64,000 bases of DNA from the NCBI RefSeq assembly GCF_002266285.1, contig NZ_NPMS01000004.1, positions 186,001-250,000 of the forward strand, given 5' to 3'. The notes beneath the pieces were generated by a model. It was given only the letters and a program-made list of their open reading frames with translations, had not been told where the DNA came from and did not search any database. The translations under genes and the position numbers were made by a program. Below are positions 56,214 to 64,000 of the stretch, piece by piece. Positions within the stretch are counted from its first letter, which is position 1. The number at the start of each line of letters is the position of its first letter. The stretch is from Virgibacillus indicus. Lineage in GTDB: Bacteria > Bacillota > Bacilli > Bacillales > Amphibacillaceae.

Positions 56214-57914
56214 TTAATTCTCTATTTCAACTTCTGCCAATGACTCACTTGTTGATGGATGCGGGACATAATTCTTAACTGCATCTGTTGTTGCCATAAC
56301 TGGTCTGGAGTGTACCAGGGTTGCCATAGGAGAATCCTCTGAAATCAAGGCTTGTGCTTCCTGGTAATACTGTGCACGTTCATCCTGATCTACAGATAGC
56401 TTCGCCTTATCTAATAATTCATCAACTTCATCATTTTCATAGAAAGAACGGTTACTGCTTCCTACGTTATTTCCGTGCAGAAGACTGCTTAGGAAATAAT
56501 CTGGGTCTCCGTTGGTTCCGGACCAGCCAAGCATATACATTTGCTGTTCACCTTGCATCGTTTTCTCTAAATATGGAGCCCATTCTTCACGTACAATAGT
56601 AACTTCAATTCCAATTTCAGCTAAATTATTTTGTACAATCTGTGAAACTGTCTCTGGATCTGGCATATATGGTCTTGCTACAGGCATTGTCCATAGTTCA
56701 ATCTCCAAACCATCCTCATAACCTGCCTCTGCCAGTAATTCTTTTGCTTTATCCAGGTTATATTCATAACCTTCAACCTCGTCATTATACCCCATGTAAC
56801 TAGGTGGTAATGGATTTTTCGCAGGAACAGCATAGCCTGCATAAAGGGCATCTGCAATTGCCTGTTTATCAATTGCATAATTAATCGCCTGACGAAGTTG
56901 CTTATTATCTAATGGTTCTTTTTGTGTGTTAAAACCAACATACCCAAAGTTATTTTCTGCCCGAGTATGCAGTACCAGGCCATCTTCTGATTCAACACCT
57001 GCAGCATCATCAGGGTTTAGCCCATCCATAATGTCAATTTCTCCTGAACGAAGTGCAATAAGCCGAGCTGCGTTATCAGGGATTACTTCAAATACAACCC
57101 TGTCTAACTTTGGCAGTCCATCTTTACGATAGTCTTCAAATTTTTCGAGGACAATTGAATCATCCTTGCTCCAGCTGACAAACTTGAATGGACCTGTTCC
57201 AACCGGATTTTCATTAATTTTGGCCCCGTACTCTTCAAAGGCTGCCGGTGAGTTAATTCCAAAATAGCTCATCCCCATATTTTGCAGGAAATAACCTAAT
57301 GGCTGTTTCAAAACAAATACAATTTCATGATCATTAACTACATTTATTTCTTTAATGACATGATTCTCATCACCTTTGAATCCGCCAAACATTGTTCCAT
57401 ACATGGAGTACACATAACCGTCATCTGTAAAGGCAAACTCATGCTCTGGATCTGCCCAGCGTTCAAAGTTTGTTTTTACCGCTTCTGCATTAAATGGTGT
57501 TCCATCATGGAAAGTTACACCCTCTTCCAGATAGAATGTGTAATTTAATCCATCATCTGAAACCTCCCAGTCATGTGCTAGACCTGGCAAGAGATCAAAC
57601 GATTCTTTATCAAATTCCAATAATCCTTCCAAAACCTGTTTTGTTACACGAGAAGATTCTCCATCTGTTGTACTGGAAGGATCCAAGCTTTCTGAATCCC
57701 CACCACGTGCGAATACTAATACCTGCTCACCGGAAGCTTCAGCCTCTGCTTCATCGTCAGTACCTCCATCTGAGCCCGTATCAGTTTCCTCTGCTTCTGA
57801 CTCGTTCTCTCCATCATCAGCTTCACTGTTTGCTCCCCCATCTCCACTGCATGCTGCAAGCACTAAAATTAATGCAAGCATGAATGTAAGTAAAAAAGAA
57901 AACTTTAACTTCAT
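56214..57914 (-). CDS. oppA: Peptide ABC transporter substrate-binding lipoprotein
   Basis: 566-residue SBP_bac_5 protein. It has a lipoprotein signal with lipobox LAAC (Cys22), a long low-complexity Glu/Asp/Ser/Gly linker (residues 24-65), then the binding domain (VTKQVLEGLLEFDKESFDLL, YTFYLEEGVTFHDGTPFNAE, ENPVGTGPFKFVSW, LDNKQLRQAINYAIDKQAIA). The DppE-like pattern suggests di- or oligopeptides, although nickel and heme binders share this fold. It sits between the ATPase and permease genes. Confidence 0.92.
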   Translation of the reverse strand: MKLKFSFLLTFMLALILVLAACSGDGGANSEADDGENESEAEETDTGSDGGTDDEAEAEASGEQVLVFARGGDSESLDPSSTTDGESSRVTKQVLEGLLEFDKESFDLLPGLAHDWEVSDDGLNYTFYLEEGVTFHDGTPFNAEAVKTNFERWADPEHEFAFTDDGYVYSMYGTMFGGFKGDENHVIKEINVVNDHEIVFVLKQPLGYFLQNMGMSYFGINSPAAFEEYGAKINENPVGTGPFKFVSWSKDDSIVLEKFEDYRKDGLPKLDRVVFEVIPDNAARLIALRSGEIDIMDGLNPDDAAGVESEDGLVLHTRAENNFGYVGFNTQKEPLDNKQLRQAINYAIDKQAIADALYAGYAVPAKNPLPPSYMGYNDEVEGYEYNLDKAKELLAEAGYEDGLEIELWTMPVARPYMPDPETVSQIVQNNLAEIGIEVTIVREEWAPYLEKTMQGEQQMYMLGWSGTNGDPDYFLSSLLHGNNVGSSNRSFYENDEVDELLDKAKLSVDQDERAQYYQEAQALISEDSPMATLVHSRPVMATTDAVKNYVPHPSTSESLAEVEIEN

Positions 57915-57953
57915 TCTTTTTCCCCCTTTTTTTAATATAATATTTGATAGATT

Positions 57954-58931
57954 TTATTGCACTTCCCCATATAAATGACATGCAACAAAATGGTTATCCT
58001 CAATTTCTTCAAACTCAGGTCTTACTTTTGAACATATATCCATCGCATGTGGACATCTTGTGTGGAACGCACATCCTGCAGGCGGATTTGAGGGACTTGG
58101 CACATCCCCTTTTAAAATGATTCTATCTTTAGCAATATCGGGGTCCGGTAAGGGAACTGCCGATAATAATGCCTGTGTATAAGGATGTTTGGGATCATCA
58201 TACAGCTTGTCCTTATCTGTCAGTTCAACCATTCGTCCCAGATACATTACTCCTACTCGATCACTAATGTGTTTCACCACACTGAGATCATGAGCAATAA
58301 AAACATACGTAAGGTTAAATTCATCACGGAGTTCTTCCATTAAATTAAGTATTTGTGACTGAACAGATACATCCAATGCAGAAACCGGCTCATCACAAAT
58401 AATCAGTTTTGGATTATTTGCAAGTGCTCTGGCGATTCCTATCCGCTGTCTCTGCCCGCCGCTGAACTGATGAGGGTATCTCGAGGCGTGATAAGCACTT
58501 AATCCAACAACCTCCAAAAGTTCTTTCACTCGTTCTTTTCGTTCTTTTGCAGAAGACATACCATGAATCTGCAATGGCTCACCTATTATTTTTTCAACTG
58601 TATGCCTCGGGTTTAAAGACGCATAGGGATCCTGAAAAATAATTTGCATATTCCGTCTTAATTTCCGCATCTCTTCTGCAGAAAGATTAGTTATATCTTT
58701 ATTCTCAAACTTCACTTCACCAGCTGAAGGCTCAATTAATCTAAGGATCGATTTTCCTGCTGTGGATTTACCACAGCCGGATTCACCCACAATGCCGAGT
58801 ATCTCACCTTCCATGACAGAGAAAGAAATACCATCAACTGCTTTTACCTCGCCCACTTTCTTGCCAAATACTCCGCCTTTAATTTCAAAGTATTTTTTTA
58901 ATCCACTAACTTCCAATATTGGCTTCTGCAT
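57954..58931 (-). CDS. oppF: Peptide ABC transporter ATP-binding protein (OppF type)
   Basis: 325-residue ATPase. Walker A is [13 protein letters not shown], the signature motif is [15 protein letters not shown], Walker B is [14 protein letters not shown], and the C-terminal oligo_HPY region ([25 protein letters not shown]) has the Cys residues that often bind an iron-sulfur cluster. ATG 58931 lies inside the end of oppD (26-bp overlap) with GGAAGGGG upstream; a longer frame to 58988 is unlikely. Confidence 0.93.
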   Translation of the reverse strand: MQKPILEVSGLKKYFEIKGGVFGKKVGEVKAVDGISFSVMEGEILGIVGESGCGKSTAGKSILRLIEPSAGEVKFENKDITNLSAEEMRKLRRNMQIIFQDPYASLNPRHTVEKIIGEPLQIHGMSSAKERKERVKELLEVVGLSAYHASRYPHQFSGGQRQRIGIARALANNPKLIICDEPVSALDVSVQSQILNLMEELRDEFNLTYVFIAHDLSVVKHISDRVGVMYLGRMVELTDKDKLYDDPKHPYTQALLSAVPLPDPDIAKDRIILKGDVPSPSNPPAGCAFHTRCPHAMDICSKVRPEFEEIEDNHFVACHLYGEVQ

Positions 58932-59922
58932 TTTCAGTTCGATCCCCTTCCTTCTGGTCATATAAAAAGCAACGGCTGAGGCGATCATTTTCTATAGAAT
59001 ATAATTCAGGATCCTCTTGAAAACACCGATCAAATGCAAACTCACATCTTGGTGCAAATCGGCATCCAACCCGCCCCATCTTTGGTTTAGGAACCGTTCC
59101 CGGAATCGAATACAGCTTTTGTTCTCTTTCATGGATTTTTGGCAGCGATTTGATTAATCCCTTTGAATATGGATGTTTAGGATCTTTCAATATTTCCCGG
59201 GTTGTACCTTCTTCCACTACTTGTCCCGAATACATAACGACGACCCGGTCGCAAATTTCTGCCACAACTCCCAGATCATGTGTTATTAACAGAATTGCCG
59301 TGTCTTTTTCGTCATTTAAATTCCTCATTAAATCAAGAATTTGCGCTTGAATTGTTACATCCAGTGCAGTTGTTGGTTCATCAGCAATCAGCAGCTCCGG
59401 ATTACATGACATTGCCATTGCAATCATAACCCGCTGGCGCATACCACCAGATAATTGATGTGGATACTCATCAATAACGGCATCCGCACGGGGGATCCCG
59501 ACAATCCTCAACATATCAATCGCTTTGCTGCGTGCTTCCCTTTTATTGATTTTTTGATGAATACGAATAGCTTCTCTTAATTGATTTCCAATTGTAAACA
59601 GAGGATTTAAAGATGTCATCGGTTCCTGAAAAATCATAGAAATTTCATTTCCGCGTATTTTCTTCATTCGTTTTTCAGAGGTATTTACCAGATTTTCACC
59701 TTTAAAATTAATTTCCCCTCCAACAATTTTTCCTGGCGGAGTCGGAACCAGCTGCATAACAGAAAGTGAAGTAACACTTTTTCCGCAGCCGGATTCACCT
59801 ACAATGCCTACCACTTCTCCTTTATGTACTTTTATGCTAACTCCATCTACAGCAGGGACTTCTCCACTATCTGTAAAGAAATGGGTTTGCAGATTATTCA
59901 ATTCTAATACCAAATCTGACAA
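58906..59922 (-). CDS. oppD: Peptide ABC transporter ATP-binding protein (OppD type)
   Basis: 338-residue ATPase and first gene of the operon. Walker A is [13 protein letters not shown], signature [15 protein letters not shown], Walker [15 protein letters not shown], and the oligo_HPY tail ([24 protein letters not shown]) has conserved Cys residues. TTG 59922 follows GGGGGAAA. It pairs with OppF to power OppBC. A promoter and attenuator-like hairpin lie upstream. Confidence 0.93.
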   Translation of the reverse strand: MSDLVLELNNLQTHFFTDSGEVPAVDGVSIKVHKGEVVGIVGESGCGKSVTSLSVMQLVPTPPGKIVGGEINFKGENLVNTSEKRMKKIRGNEISMIFQEPMTSLNPLFTIGNQLREAIRIHQKINKREARSKAIDMLRIVGIPRADAVIDEYPHQLSGGMRQRVMIAMAMSCNPELLIADEPTTALDVTIQAQILDLMRNLNDEKDTAILLITHDLGVVAEICDRVVVMYSGQVVEEGTTREILKDPKHPYSKGLIKSLPKIHEREQKLYSIPGTVPKPKMGRVGCRFAPRCEFAFDRCFQEDPELYSIENDRLSRCFLYDQKEGDRTENAEANIGS

Positions 59923-59951
59923 GCTGTTTCCCCCTCTGGCAGGTCTATTTG

Positions 59952-60073
59952 TAAAAATCCTCTAAACACTGCAAATTTTAGTTTAGAGGATAATTTTAAG
60001 ATTTAACACATAAGTTAATATTTTTAGAATATTTTGCTATGATTTATTATACTTAATTTATTTAATATTGCAA
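59952..60073 (-). promoter_or_regulatory. Promoter and attenuator-like hairpin of the opp operon
   Basis: On the minus strand TTGCAA (60073-60068), a 16-base spacer and TATAAT (60051-60046). Before oppD lies ATCCTCTAAAC (59991-59981), perfectly complementary to GTTTAGAGGAT (59967-59957), followed by five T. It is a terminator-like structure inside the 5' leader. No aptamer or leader peptide that could compete with it was recognised. Confidence 0.6.
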
Positions 60074-60162
60074 GTAAAATATTAATAATATTCATACAAA
60101 TTACCTATTTTTAAGGAGAACAAAAAAAGAACCGGGAACTTATCCCCAGCTCTTATTTATGC

Positions 60163-60924
60163 CTATAGATTTTTATGTAAAACTTCCAGTACGGTTCTTA
60201 AATCAATTGTATCTATTTGTCCCGGAGCAGAAGAGCTTTTTCCGGCACCAAATGTAGCTGCAGAACCAAATATCTCCCCAGTTAATCTGCTGACAACCCC
60301 GAGCTTTCCCATAGCCATTGTAATAATCGGACGATCTGTATATTTTTCTCTCATAATAGTTGTAGCCTCTAACAAGGTAAGGACATCTTCTGTATTTTTA
60401 GGCATTACTGCTATCTTTGGAATATGTGCTCCATATTTCTGCATAAGTTTCAGTCTGGAAATAATTTCTTCCTTTGCAGGTGTCTTTTCAAAATCATGAT
60501 TCGACATAACTACAAAAACATTATTCTTGTTAGCAAGCCCCACTAAATAGTCAAGATCTTCTTCATTGAAAAATAGTTCAATATCCACAAGATCAATATA
60601 TCGTGTCTTTATCACACCGGCGATGAGCTTAGAATAATAGTCGCTTGAAATTTCCTTGTTTCCACCCTCCTTGTGGCTTCTGAAGGTGAAAAGGAGTGGT
60701 ATATCCATTAGTGCAGTATTTATTTTTTCAGTCATTCTCTGAACAGCTTCCATATCATCCACAGGTCCAAATACATCTGCTCTCCATTCCACAATATCCG
60801 GGCTGAGTTCCTTCACTGCATATACTTCCTTCATTAATTCTTCCTCAGATCCCCCCATTAATGGAATAATTACTTTAGGAGACCCTTCACCGATTTTTAT
60901 ATTATTGATTTGATAGCTTTTCAA
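60163..60924 (-). CDS. aroD: 3-dehydroquinate dehydratase, type I
   Basis: 253-residue class I TIM-barrel dehydratase. The Schiff-base Lys is in IPKIAVMPKN near residue 169 and the catalytic His in MSNHDFEKTP near residue 142. The start PLMGGSEEELMKEVYAVKEL precedes the substrate-binding EWRADVF. It makes 3-dehydroshikimate in the shikimate pathway or in quinate use. TTG 60924 follows AGGAGAGG. It is divergent from the shikimate kinase gene. Confidence 0.93.
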   Translation of the reverse strand: MKSYQINNIKIGEGSPKVIIPLMGGSEEELMKEVYAVKELSPDIVEWRADVFGPVDDMEAVQRMTEKINTALMDIPLLFTFRSHKEGGNKEISSDYYSKLIAGVIKTRYIDLVDIELFFNEEDLDYLVGLANKNNVFVVMSNHDFEKTPAKEEIISRLKLMQKYGAHIPKIAVMPKNTEDVLTLLEATTIMREKYTDRPIITMAMGKLGVVSRLTGEIFGSAATFGAGKSSSAPGQIDTIDLRTVLEVLHKNL

Positions 60925-61057
60925 CGTTATTCCTCTCCTTTTTCCGAACCAAACTATTTAATGCATAATAAAAATATAAACCATTTTTGGGATAATGCAA
61001 AAAAAATAAATTTCGCTTATACTTATTTTAAATTAATAGAATAGAAAGAGGTTTCTT

Positions 61058-61591
61058 ATGATGAATTCCTGCATTTCAACTAAAGAAAAAAATATTGTTT
61101 TAATTGGTTTTATGGGAGCCGGAAAAACAACGATTGGCAAATTAGTTGCAGAAAAGCTTTCAAGAGATTTTGTAGACATTGATGAAGAAATAGAAAGAGA
61201 GTTTCAAATACCAACAACTGAAATTTTTAAACAGTATGGTGAAAACTATTTTCGAAAAAAGGAAAAAGAAGTAATCGAAAAGTATTGCAAAGAAAAAATG
61301 AAAATCATTTCTGTTGGCGGAGGAGCTTTTTTACAGAAGGAAGTAAGAGATATTTGTTTAATTGAATGCACTGTATTTTTCCTGGATCTTTCCTGGGACG
61401 CCTGGAAGGATAGAATCAGCTTGCTTATTGACAGCCGTCCTGTGCTGCAGGGGAAAAGCATGGATGAAATTAAAGCTCTCTTTTATAATAGACAATCAAT
61501 TTATGAGAAAAATCACTACAAAGTATTAACAGACAATCTAAATCCTGAAGAAGCTGCCAATTCAATAATACATTTACTGCAACAGGGCTAA
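61058..61591 (+). CDS. aroK: Shikimate kinase
   Basis: 177-residue kinase that phosphorylates shikimate. Walker A GFMGAGKTTIGK lies near residues 17-28, the shikimate-binding DIDEEIERE near residue 42, FRKKEKEVI, the SVGGGAFLQ loop and the lid Arg in DSRPVLQ. ATG 61058 follows GAAAGAGG. Its divergence from aroD puts two shikimate-pathway steps around one promoter region. Confidence 0.93.
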   Translation: MMNSCISTKEKNIVLIGFMGAGKTTIGKLVAEKLSRDFVDIDEEIEREFQIPTTEIFKQYGENYFRKKEKEVIEKYCKEKMKIISVGGGAFLQKEVRDICLIECTVFFLDLSWDAWKDRISLLIDSRPVLQGKSMDEIKALFYNRQSIYEKNHYKVLTDNLNPEEAANSIIHLLQQG

Positions 61592-61691
61592 TAAACTAAA
61601 AATAATTTAATTTTTTTCTAAAAATTGACCTGCGTCAAAGTTTTTTCTCTTTAAACATCTGATAATGGATGTATAAGGAGGAGGATACAAA

Positions 61692-61844
61692 ATGAAAACA
61701 CAGGTGACGGAAGCTTGCGATTGCTTTGATGGTGTTGACCGGATGATTAATGAGGGTCTGGGTGGCGGATTTATATACGGTGAGTACGATAAATTGAAGC
61801 TGGAACCAATTGAGACAGCCGCTTCGGGTGATGCAAATGAATAG
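61692..61844 (+). CDS. 50-residue protein of unknown function
   Basis: Small gene ATG 61692 to TAG 61844 with an excellent AAGGAGGAGG seven bases upstream. The product has a Cys pair (ACDCFDGVDRM, residues 8-18), a Gly-rich centre (GLGGGFIYG) and an acidic end. It is soluble and has no membrane helix. It overlaps the next gene by ATGAATAG, so both are translated together. No family recognised. Confidence 0.65.
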   Translation: MKTQVTEACDCFDGVDRMINEGLGGGFIYGEYDKLKLEPIETAASGDANE

Positions 61845-62187
61845 TATATTGCCAGGTCACCTTTTCTTGATTGATTTCAGTACAGTCGCACAGGACTATT
61901 CATTTATCTTTTATTTAGCTATTCTAACCTTAGCTTTCTCGGTAGTATTACGGACGACAAAGTTATTTATTATCCAGCTGCTCTTATTCCTTGCACTGGG
62001 TTTTCCGGCTATTTCCAGTTTTACTGCAGTCTTTGCAGCTTTACAGGTAGGCCTTACAACTGTAACAATTTACAAGTATCTAAAAGCACTGGACAGAAAT
62101 TATAATTTAGTTATTGAAAAAACACATGAAATACCTCCTAATATAACGAGCGGTAGTCAAAATGGAAGCCAGTCATCATTTTTTTAA
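61837..62187 (+). CDS. Small membrane protein coupled to the 50-residue gene
   Basis: 116-residue protein with about three hydrophobic segments between residues 18 and 80 (FIFYLAILTLAFSVVL, LFIIQLLLFLALGFPAI, AVFAALQVGLTTVTIY) and a polar tail rich in Ser, Gln and Asn. ATG 61837 lies inside the last codons of the preceding gene; an earlier frame to 61810 has no ribosome site. No family recognised. Confidence 0.65.
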   Translation: MNSILPGHLFLIDFSTVAQDYSFIFYLAILTLAFSVVLRTTKLFIIQLLLFLALGFPAISSFTAVFAALQVGLTTVTIYKYLKALDRNYNLVIEKTHEIPPNITSGSQNGSQSSFF

Positions 62188-62195
62188 AGGAAGCC

Positions 62196-62232
62196 AAAAC
62201 AGGAATTGCTGTAATAAAGCAATTCCTGTTTC
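62196..62232 (+). terminator. Intrinsic terminator
   Basis: AAACAGGAATTGCT and AGCAATTCCTGTTT are perfect 14-bp complements around a seven-base loop, ending the small gene pair. Confidence 0.85.
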
Positions 62233-62261
62233 AATTATGGTTGTTTCATAAAAAGGGACTC

Positions 62262-62926
62262 GCCCCATCGAAAAGATTTGGAACTTTGCAATGCTCATCT
62301 CTCTGATAAGATATGTTATTTTTGCAACATAATCTATAAACTGCGACATAACTGCCCTCTTGATTTCAACTTCGGACGGATGTTTCGCGAGTTGAACGAA
62401 TTATCAGGATTTTGGTGCTTCTCTGAGACCAACGGCTAGAAAACTATAGCCACCGGTCACATAGAGCGACTCTCTAAGCCCAATAGCCAGAAATAAGTAG
62501 CCAACGGTCACATAGGGCGTTTCTCTGGGCCCAAACAACCAGAAACAAGTTGCCACCCGTCACATAGAGCGTCTCTCTAAGCCCGAACAACCAGAAACAA
62601 GTTGCCACCCGTCACATAGAGCGACTCTCTAAGCCCAAATAGCCAGAAACAAGTTGCTACCCGTCACATAGAGCGTCTCTCTAAGCCCAAATAGCCAGAA
62701 ACAAGTTGCCACCCGTCACATAGAGCGACTCTCTAAGCCCAAATAGCCAGAAATAAGTAGCCACCGGTCACATAGAGCGCTTCTCTGGGCCCAAACAACC
62801 AAAAACAAGTTTCTATCGGTCACATAGAGAGTGGATGGCTGATATGAGAAGTACGGTATATTTCCTGAGCGGCCGATGGAATTATCATCGCCGATCTTAG
62901 TTCGCAGTTTACATCCACTGCGAGCA
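62262..62926 (-). repeat. 52-bp tandem repeat element, copy C (8 units)
   Basis: The longest copy, between the small membrane gene and tRNA-Arg (both plus strand), in inverted orientation. Eight units are marked by CACATAG at intervals of 51, 52, 52, 52, 52, 52 and 52 bp (62458 to 62821). The 3' flank (plus strand 62262-62419) matches that of copy B almost throughout, including AACATAATCTATAAACTGCG and the TATGTT/AACATA hairpin. The 5' flank (62830-62926) holds CGGCCGATGGAATTATCATC. The perfect inverted repeat AAACTGCGA (62338-62346) and TCGCAGTTT (62902-62910) brackets the array. Confidence 0.92.
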
Positions 62927-63023
62927 TTAAAACAGCAAAACTAAAAAAAATATGGACTAAATTAAAAAAACTTGTGTAAAAACCGCACAAGAGTTATAAT
63001 ACTCTTTGTGAATAAAATAATAT

Positions 63024-63099
63024 GCGCCCATAGCTCAGCTGGATAGAGCACTGGTTTCCGGTACCAGGTTTGTCGGGGGTTCGAATCCCTCTGGGCGCG
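63024..63099 (+). tRNA. tRNA-Arg (anticodon CCG)
   Basis: 76-nt cloverleaf. Acceptor stem GCGCCCA (63024-63030) pairs with TGGGCGC (63092-63098), the D-arm has AGCTCAGCTGGATAGAGC, the anticodon stem CTGGT/ACCAG encloses loop TTCCGGT with anticodon CCG, and the T-arm is GGGGTTCGAATCCC. CCA is not encoded. It is followed by a terminator and clpP, the arrangement known from Bacillus. Confidence 0.96.
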
Positions 63100-63107
63100 C
63101 TAATAAC

Positions 63108-63149
63108 AAAAGACAAGGATTTCAGCGACAAGCTTTCCTTGTCTTTTTA
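63108..63149 (+). terminator. Intrinsic terminator after tRNA-Arg
   Basis: AAAGACAAGGA pairs with TCCTTGTCTTT around a loop of about 16 bases, followed by T-rich sequence. Confidence 0.8.
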
Positions 63150-63209
63150 TACGTTTATTTTCCAGTAAATATGGGAAACATAAAAAGTATGTTTTGTCGA
63201 ACGTTTTTG

Positions 63210-63239
63210 TTTGACCTTTATTGACCTTTTGGTTATGAT
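63210..63239 (+). promoter_or_regulatory. clpP promoter overlapped by a CtsR operator
   Basis: TTGACC (63211-63216), a 17-base spacer and TATGAT (63234-63239) form a promoter. Across the -35 box lies TTTGACC-TTTA-TTGACC (63210-63226). Its complement, GGTCAA-TAAA-GGTCAAA, fits the CtsR heptad repeat. CtsR would repress clpP until heat or protein stress. Confidence 0.9.
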
Positions 63240-63297
63240 AAAAATAGATCCAGTAGAAATGGATGATCGTTATTTTAAAAAGGGAGGATTTTCAAAC

Positions 63298-63888
63298 ATG
63301 AATTTAATACCTACAGTTATTGAACAGACAAACCGTGGAGAACGAGCCTATGATATTTATTCACGTTTATTGAAAGACAGAATCATTATGCTTGGAAGTG
63401 CAATTGACGATAATGTAGCAAACTCAATCGTAGCACAATTGCTTTTCCTTGAAGCAGAAGATCCTGAAAAGGATATCTCGTTATACATTAACTCACCAGG
63501 CGGATCCATCACAGCAGGTATGGCTATTTTTGATACAATGCAATTTATTAAAGCCGACGTTTCTACAATCTGTACAGGTATGGCAGCATCTATGGGTGCA
63601 TTCCTGCTTGCAGCAGGGGAAAAAGGAAAACGCTATGCATTGCCAAACAGTGAAGTAATGATTCATCAGCCATTGGGCGGAACACAAGGACAAGCAACAG
63701 ATATTGAGATTCATGCAAGAAGAATTATCGAAATGAAAAAGAAAATGAACCAGATTCTTTCAGAACGTACTGGCCAGCCACTTGAAGTAGTAGAACAGGA
63801 CACAGAACGTGATAACTTCATGTCTGCTGAAAAATCAGTGGATTACGGTTTGATTGATAAAATTCTGGAACGTAATTCTGATAAATAA
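63298..63888 (+). CDS. clpP: ATP-dependent Clp protease proteolytic subunit
   Basis: 196-residue serine peptidase forming the ClpP tetradecamer that works with ClpX, ClpC or ClpE. The triad is Ser98 (GMAASMGA), His123 (MIHQPLGG) and Asp172 (ERDNFM). ATG 63298 is chosen for its AAGGGAGG site and the family start [20 protein letters not shown]. The frame is open further upstream but runs into the CtsR operator. It degrades tmRNA-tagged proteins made with the ssrA and smpB products of this window. Confidence 0.97.
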   Translation: MNLIPTVIEQTNRGERAYDIYSRLLKDRIIMLGSAIDDNVANSIVAQLLFLEAEDPEKDISLYINSPGGSITAGMAIFDTMQFIKADVSTICTGMAASMGAFLLAAGEKGKRYALPNSEVMIHQPLGGTQGQATDIEIHARRIIEMKKKMNQILSERTGQPLEVVEQDTERDNFMSAEKSVDYGLIDKILERNSDK

Positions 63889-63895
63889 GAAGATA

Positions 63896-63930
63896 GAAGA
63901 GGTTGTCAGCTGACAACCTCTTCTTTTTTT
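63896..63930 (+). terminator. Intrinsic terminator after clpP
   Basis: GAAGAGGTTGTCAG and CTGACAACCTCTTC form a perfect continuous palindrome of 28 bp, followed by seven T. Confidence 0.9.
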
Positions 63931-64000
63931 AGGCTTTTGAAACAAATGTAGTCAAATGATTCAGTGCAATTTCCTCATCCGAACCCTCAGCAATTAATGT
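63929..64000 (-). CDS. crh: HPr-like protein Crh, C-terminal end (partial)
   Basis: The last 23 codons and stop (TAA 63931-63929) of a minus-strand gene enter at the window edge. The visible end, TLIAEGSDEEIALNHLTTFV followed by SKA, fits the C-terminal strand and helix of HPr/Crh proteins and is closer to Crh as I recall it. In Bacillus, crh also lies near clpP and this tRNA. Crh acts as a CcpA cofactor in catabolite repression. The Ser46 region that separates HPr from Crh is outside the window. Confidence 0.7.
   Translation of the reverse strand, partial: TLIAEGSDEEIALNHLTTFVSKA

Noticed and set aside
62420..62826. The 52-bp arrays resemble a CRISPR array at first sight
   Set aside because: Units are contiguous and similar over their whole length, with no alternating unique spacers. 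No cas genes are present, and a leader typical of CRISPR is missing.

Overview
The window is chromosomal DNA of a low-GC Gram-positive bacterium of the family Bacillaceae. Gene order is the main evidence: cggR-gapA-pgk-tpiA-gpmI-eno next to rpoN (sigL), secG-esterase-rnr-smpB-ssrA, liaI-liaH-liaF-liaS-liaR, and tRNA-Arg-clpP beside a Crh-like gene all match Bacillus-type synteny. The glyoxylate-shunt pair aceBA, the tmRNA tag and the mix of accessory genes suggest a relative of Oceanobacillus or Virgibacillus. That genus-level placement is inference. No prophage, IS element, rRNA or CRISPR array is visible.

Layout. 1-2.9 kb: zinc uptake genes (znuA end, znuC, znuB, zur) and two adjacent fluoride channel genes. 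3-5.2 kb: an SH3 protein, a release-factor-like protein, and a paired SMR exporter under a guanidine-I riboswitch. 5.2-8.6 kb: a MoxR/DUF58/membrane-protein operon. 9.2-10.7 kb: a CNNM/CorC-type transporter with an elaborate 5' leader. 11.5-17.5 kb: CwlO-like hydrolase, aceA/aceB with a 35-residue zinc-ribbon gene, and an aromatic acid exporter-like protein. 17.5-21 kb: the Lia cell-envelope stress system. 21-25.3 kb: assorted enzymes. 25.4-31.6 kb: trans-translation and RNA decay (ssrA, smpB, rnr), a ZIP transporter and secG. 32-34.5 kb: a hydrolase and ptsI without ptsH. 36-45 kb: the lower glycolysis operon with its CggR operator, and sigma-54. 45-50.8 kb: YitT, RNase H-like, DinB, FAH and 3-hydroxybutyrate dehydrogenase genes. 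51-60 kb: a UbiA prenyltransferase, a DUF2207 lipoprotein and an oppDFABC operon. 60-62.2 kb: divergent aroD/aroK and a small coupled gene pair. 63-64 kb: tRNA-Arg, clpP and the end of crh.

The most unusual content is in the intergenic DNA. Three spacers (about 8.7-9.1, 48.7-49.2 and 62.3-62.9 kb) carry the same element: a conserved 5' flank, a tandem array of a 52-bp unit (4, 5 and 8 copies), and a conserved 3' flank. All three copies have the same orientation relative to the neighbouring genes. A fourth array (46.75-47.03 kb) has a different sequence but the same 52-bp period and a related CATAG/CTATGTGAC hairpin. The unit length is not a multiple of three, there are no unique spacers and no cas genes, so these are neither coding repeats nor CRISPR. 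They look like a structured, perhaps mobile or regulatory, non-coding repeat family.

Regulatory sites readable directly from the sequence include the guanidine-I riboswitch with its terminator, the CggR operator, a CtsR operator on clpP, an upstream ORF/hairpin leader on the CNNM gene, an attenuator-like hairpin in the opp leader, TGT-N6-ACA dyads around aceB, and many intrinsic terminators.
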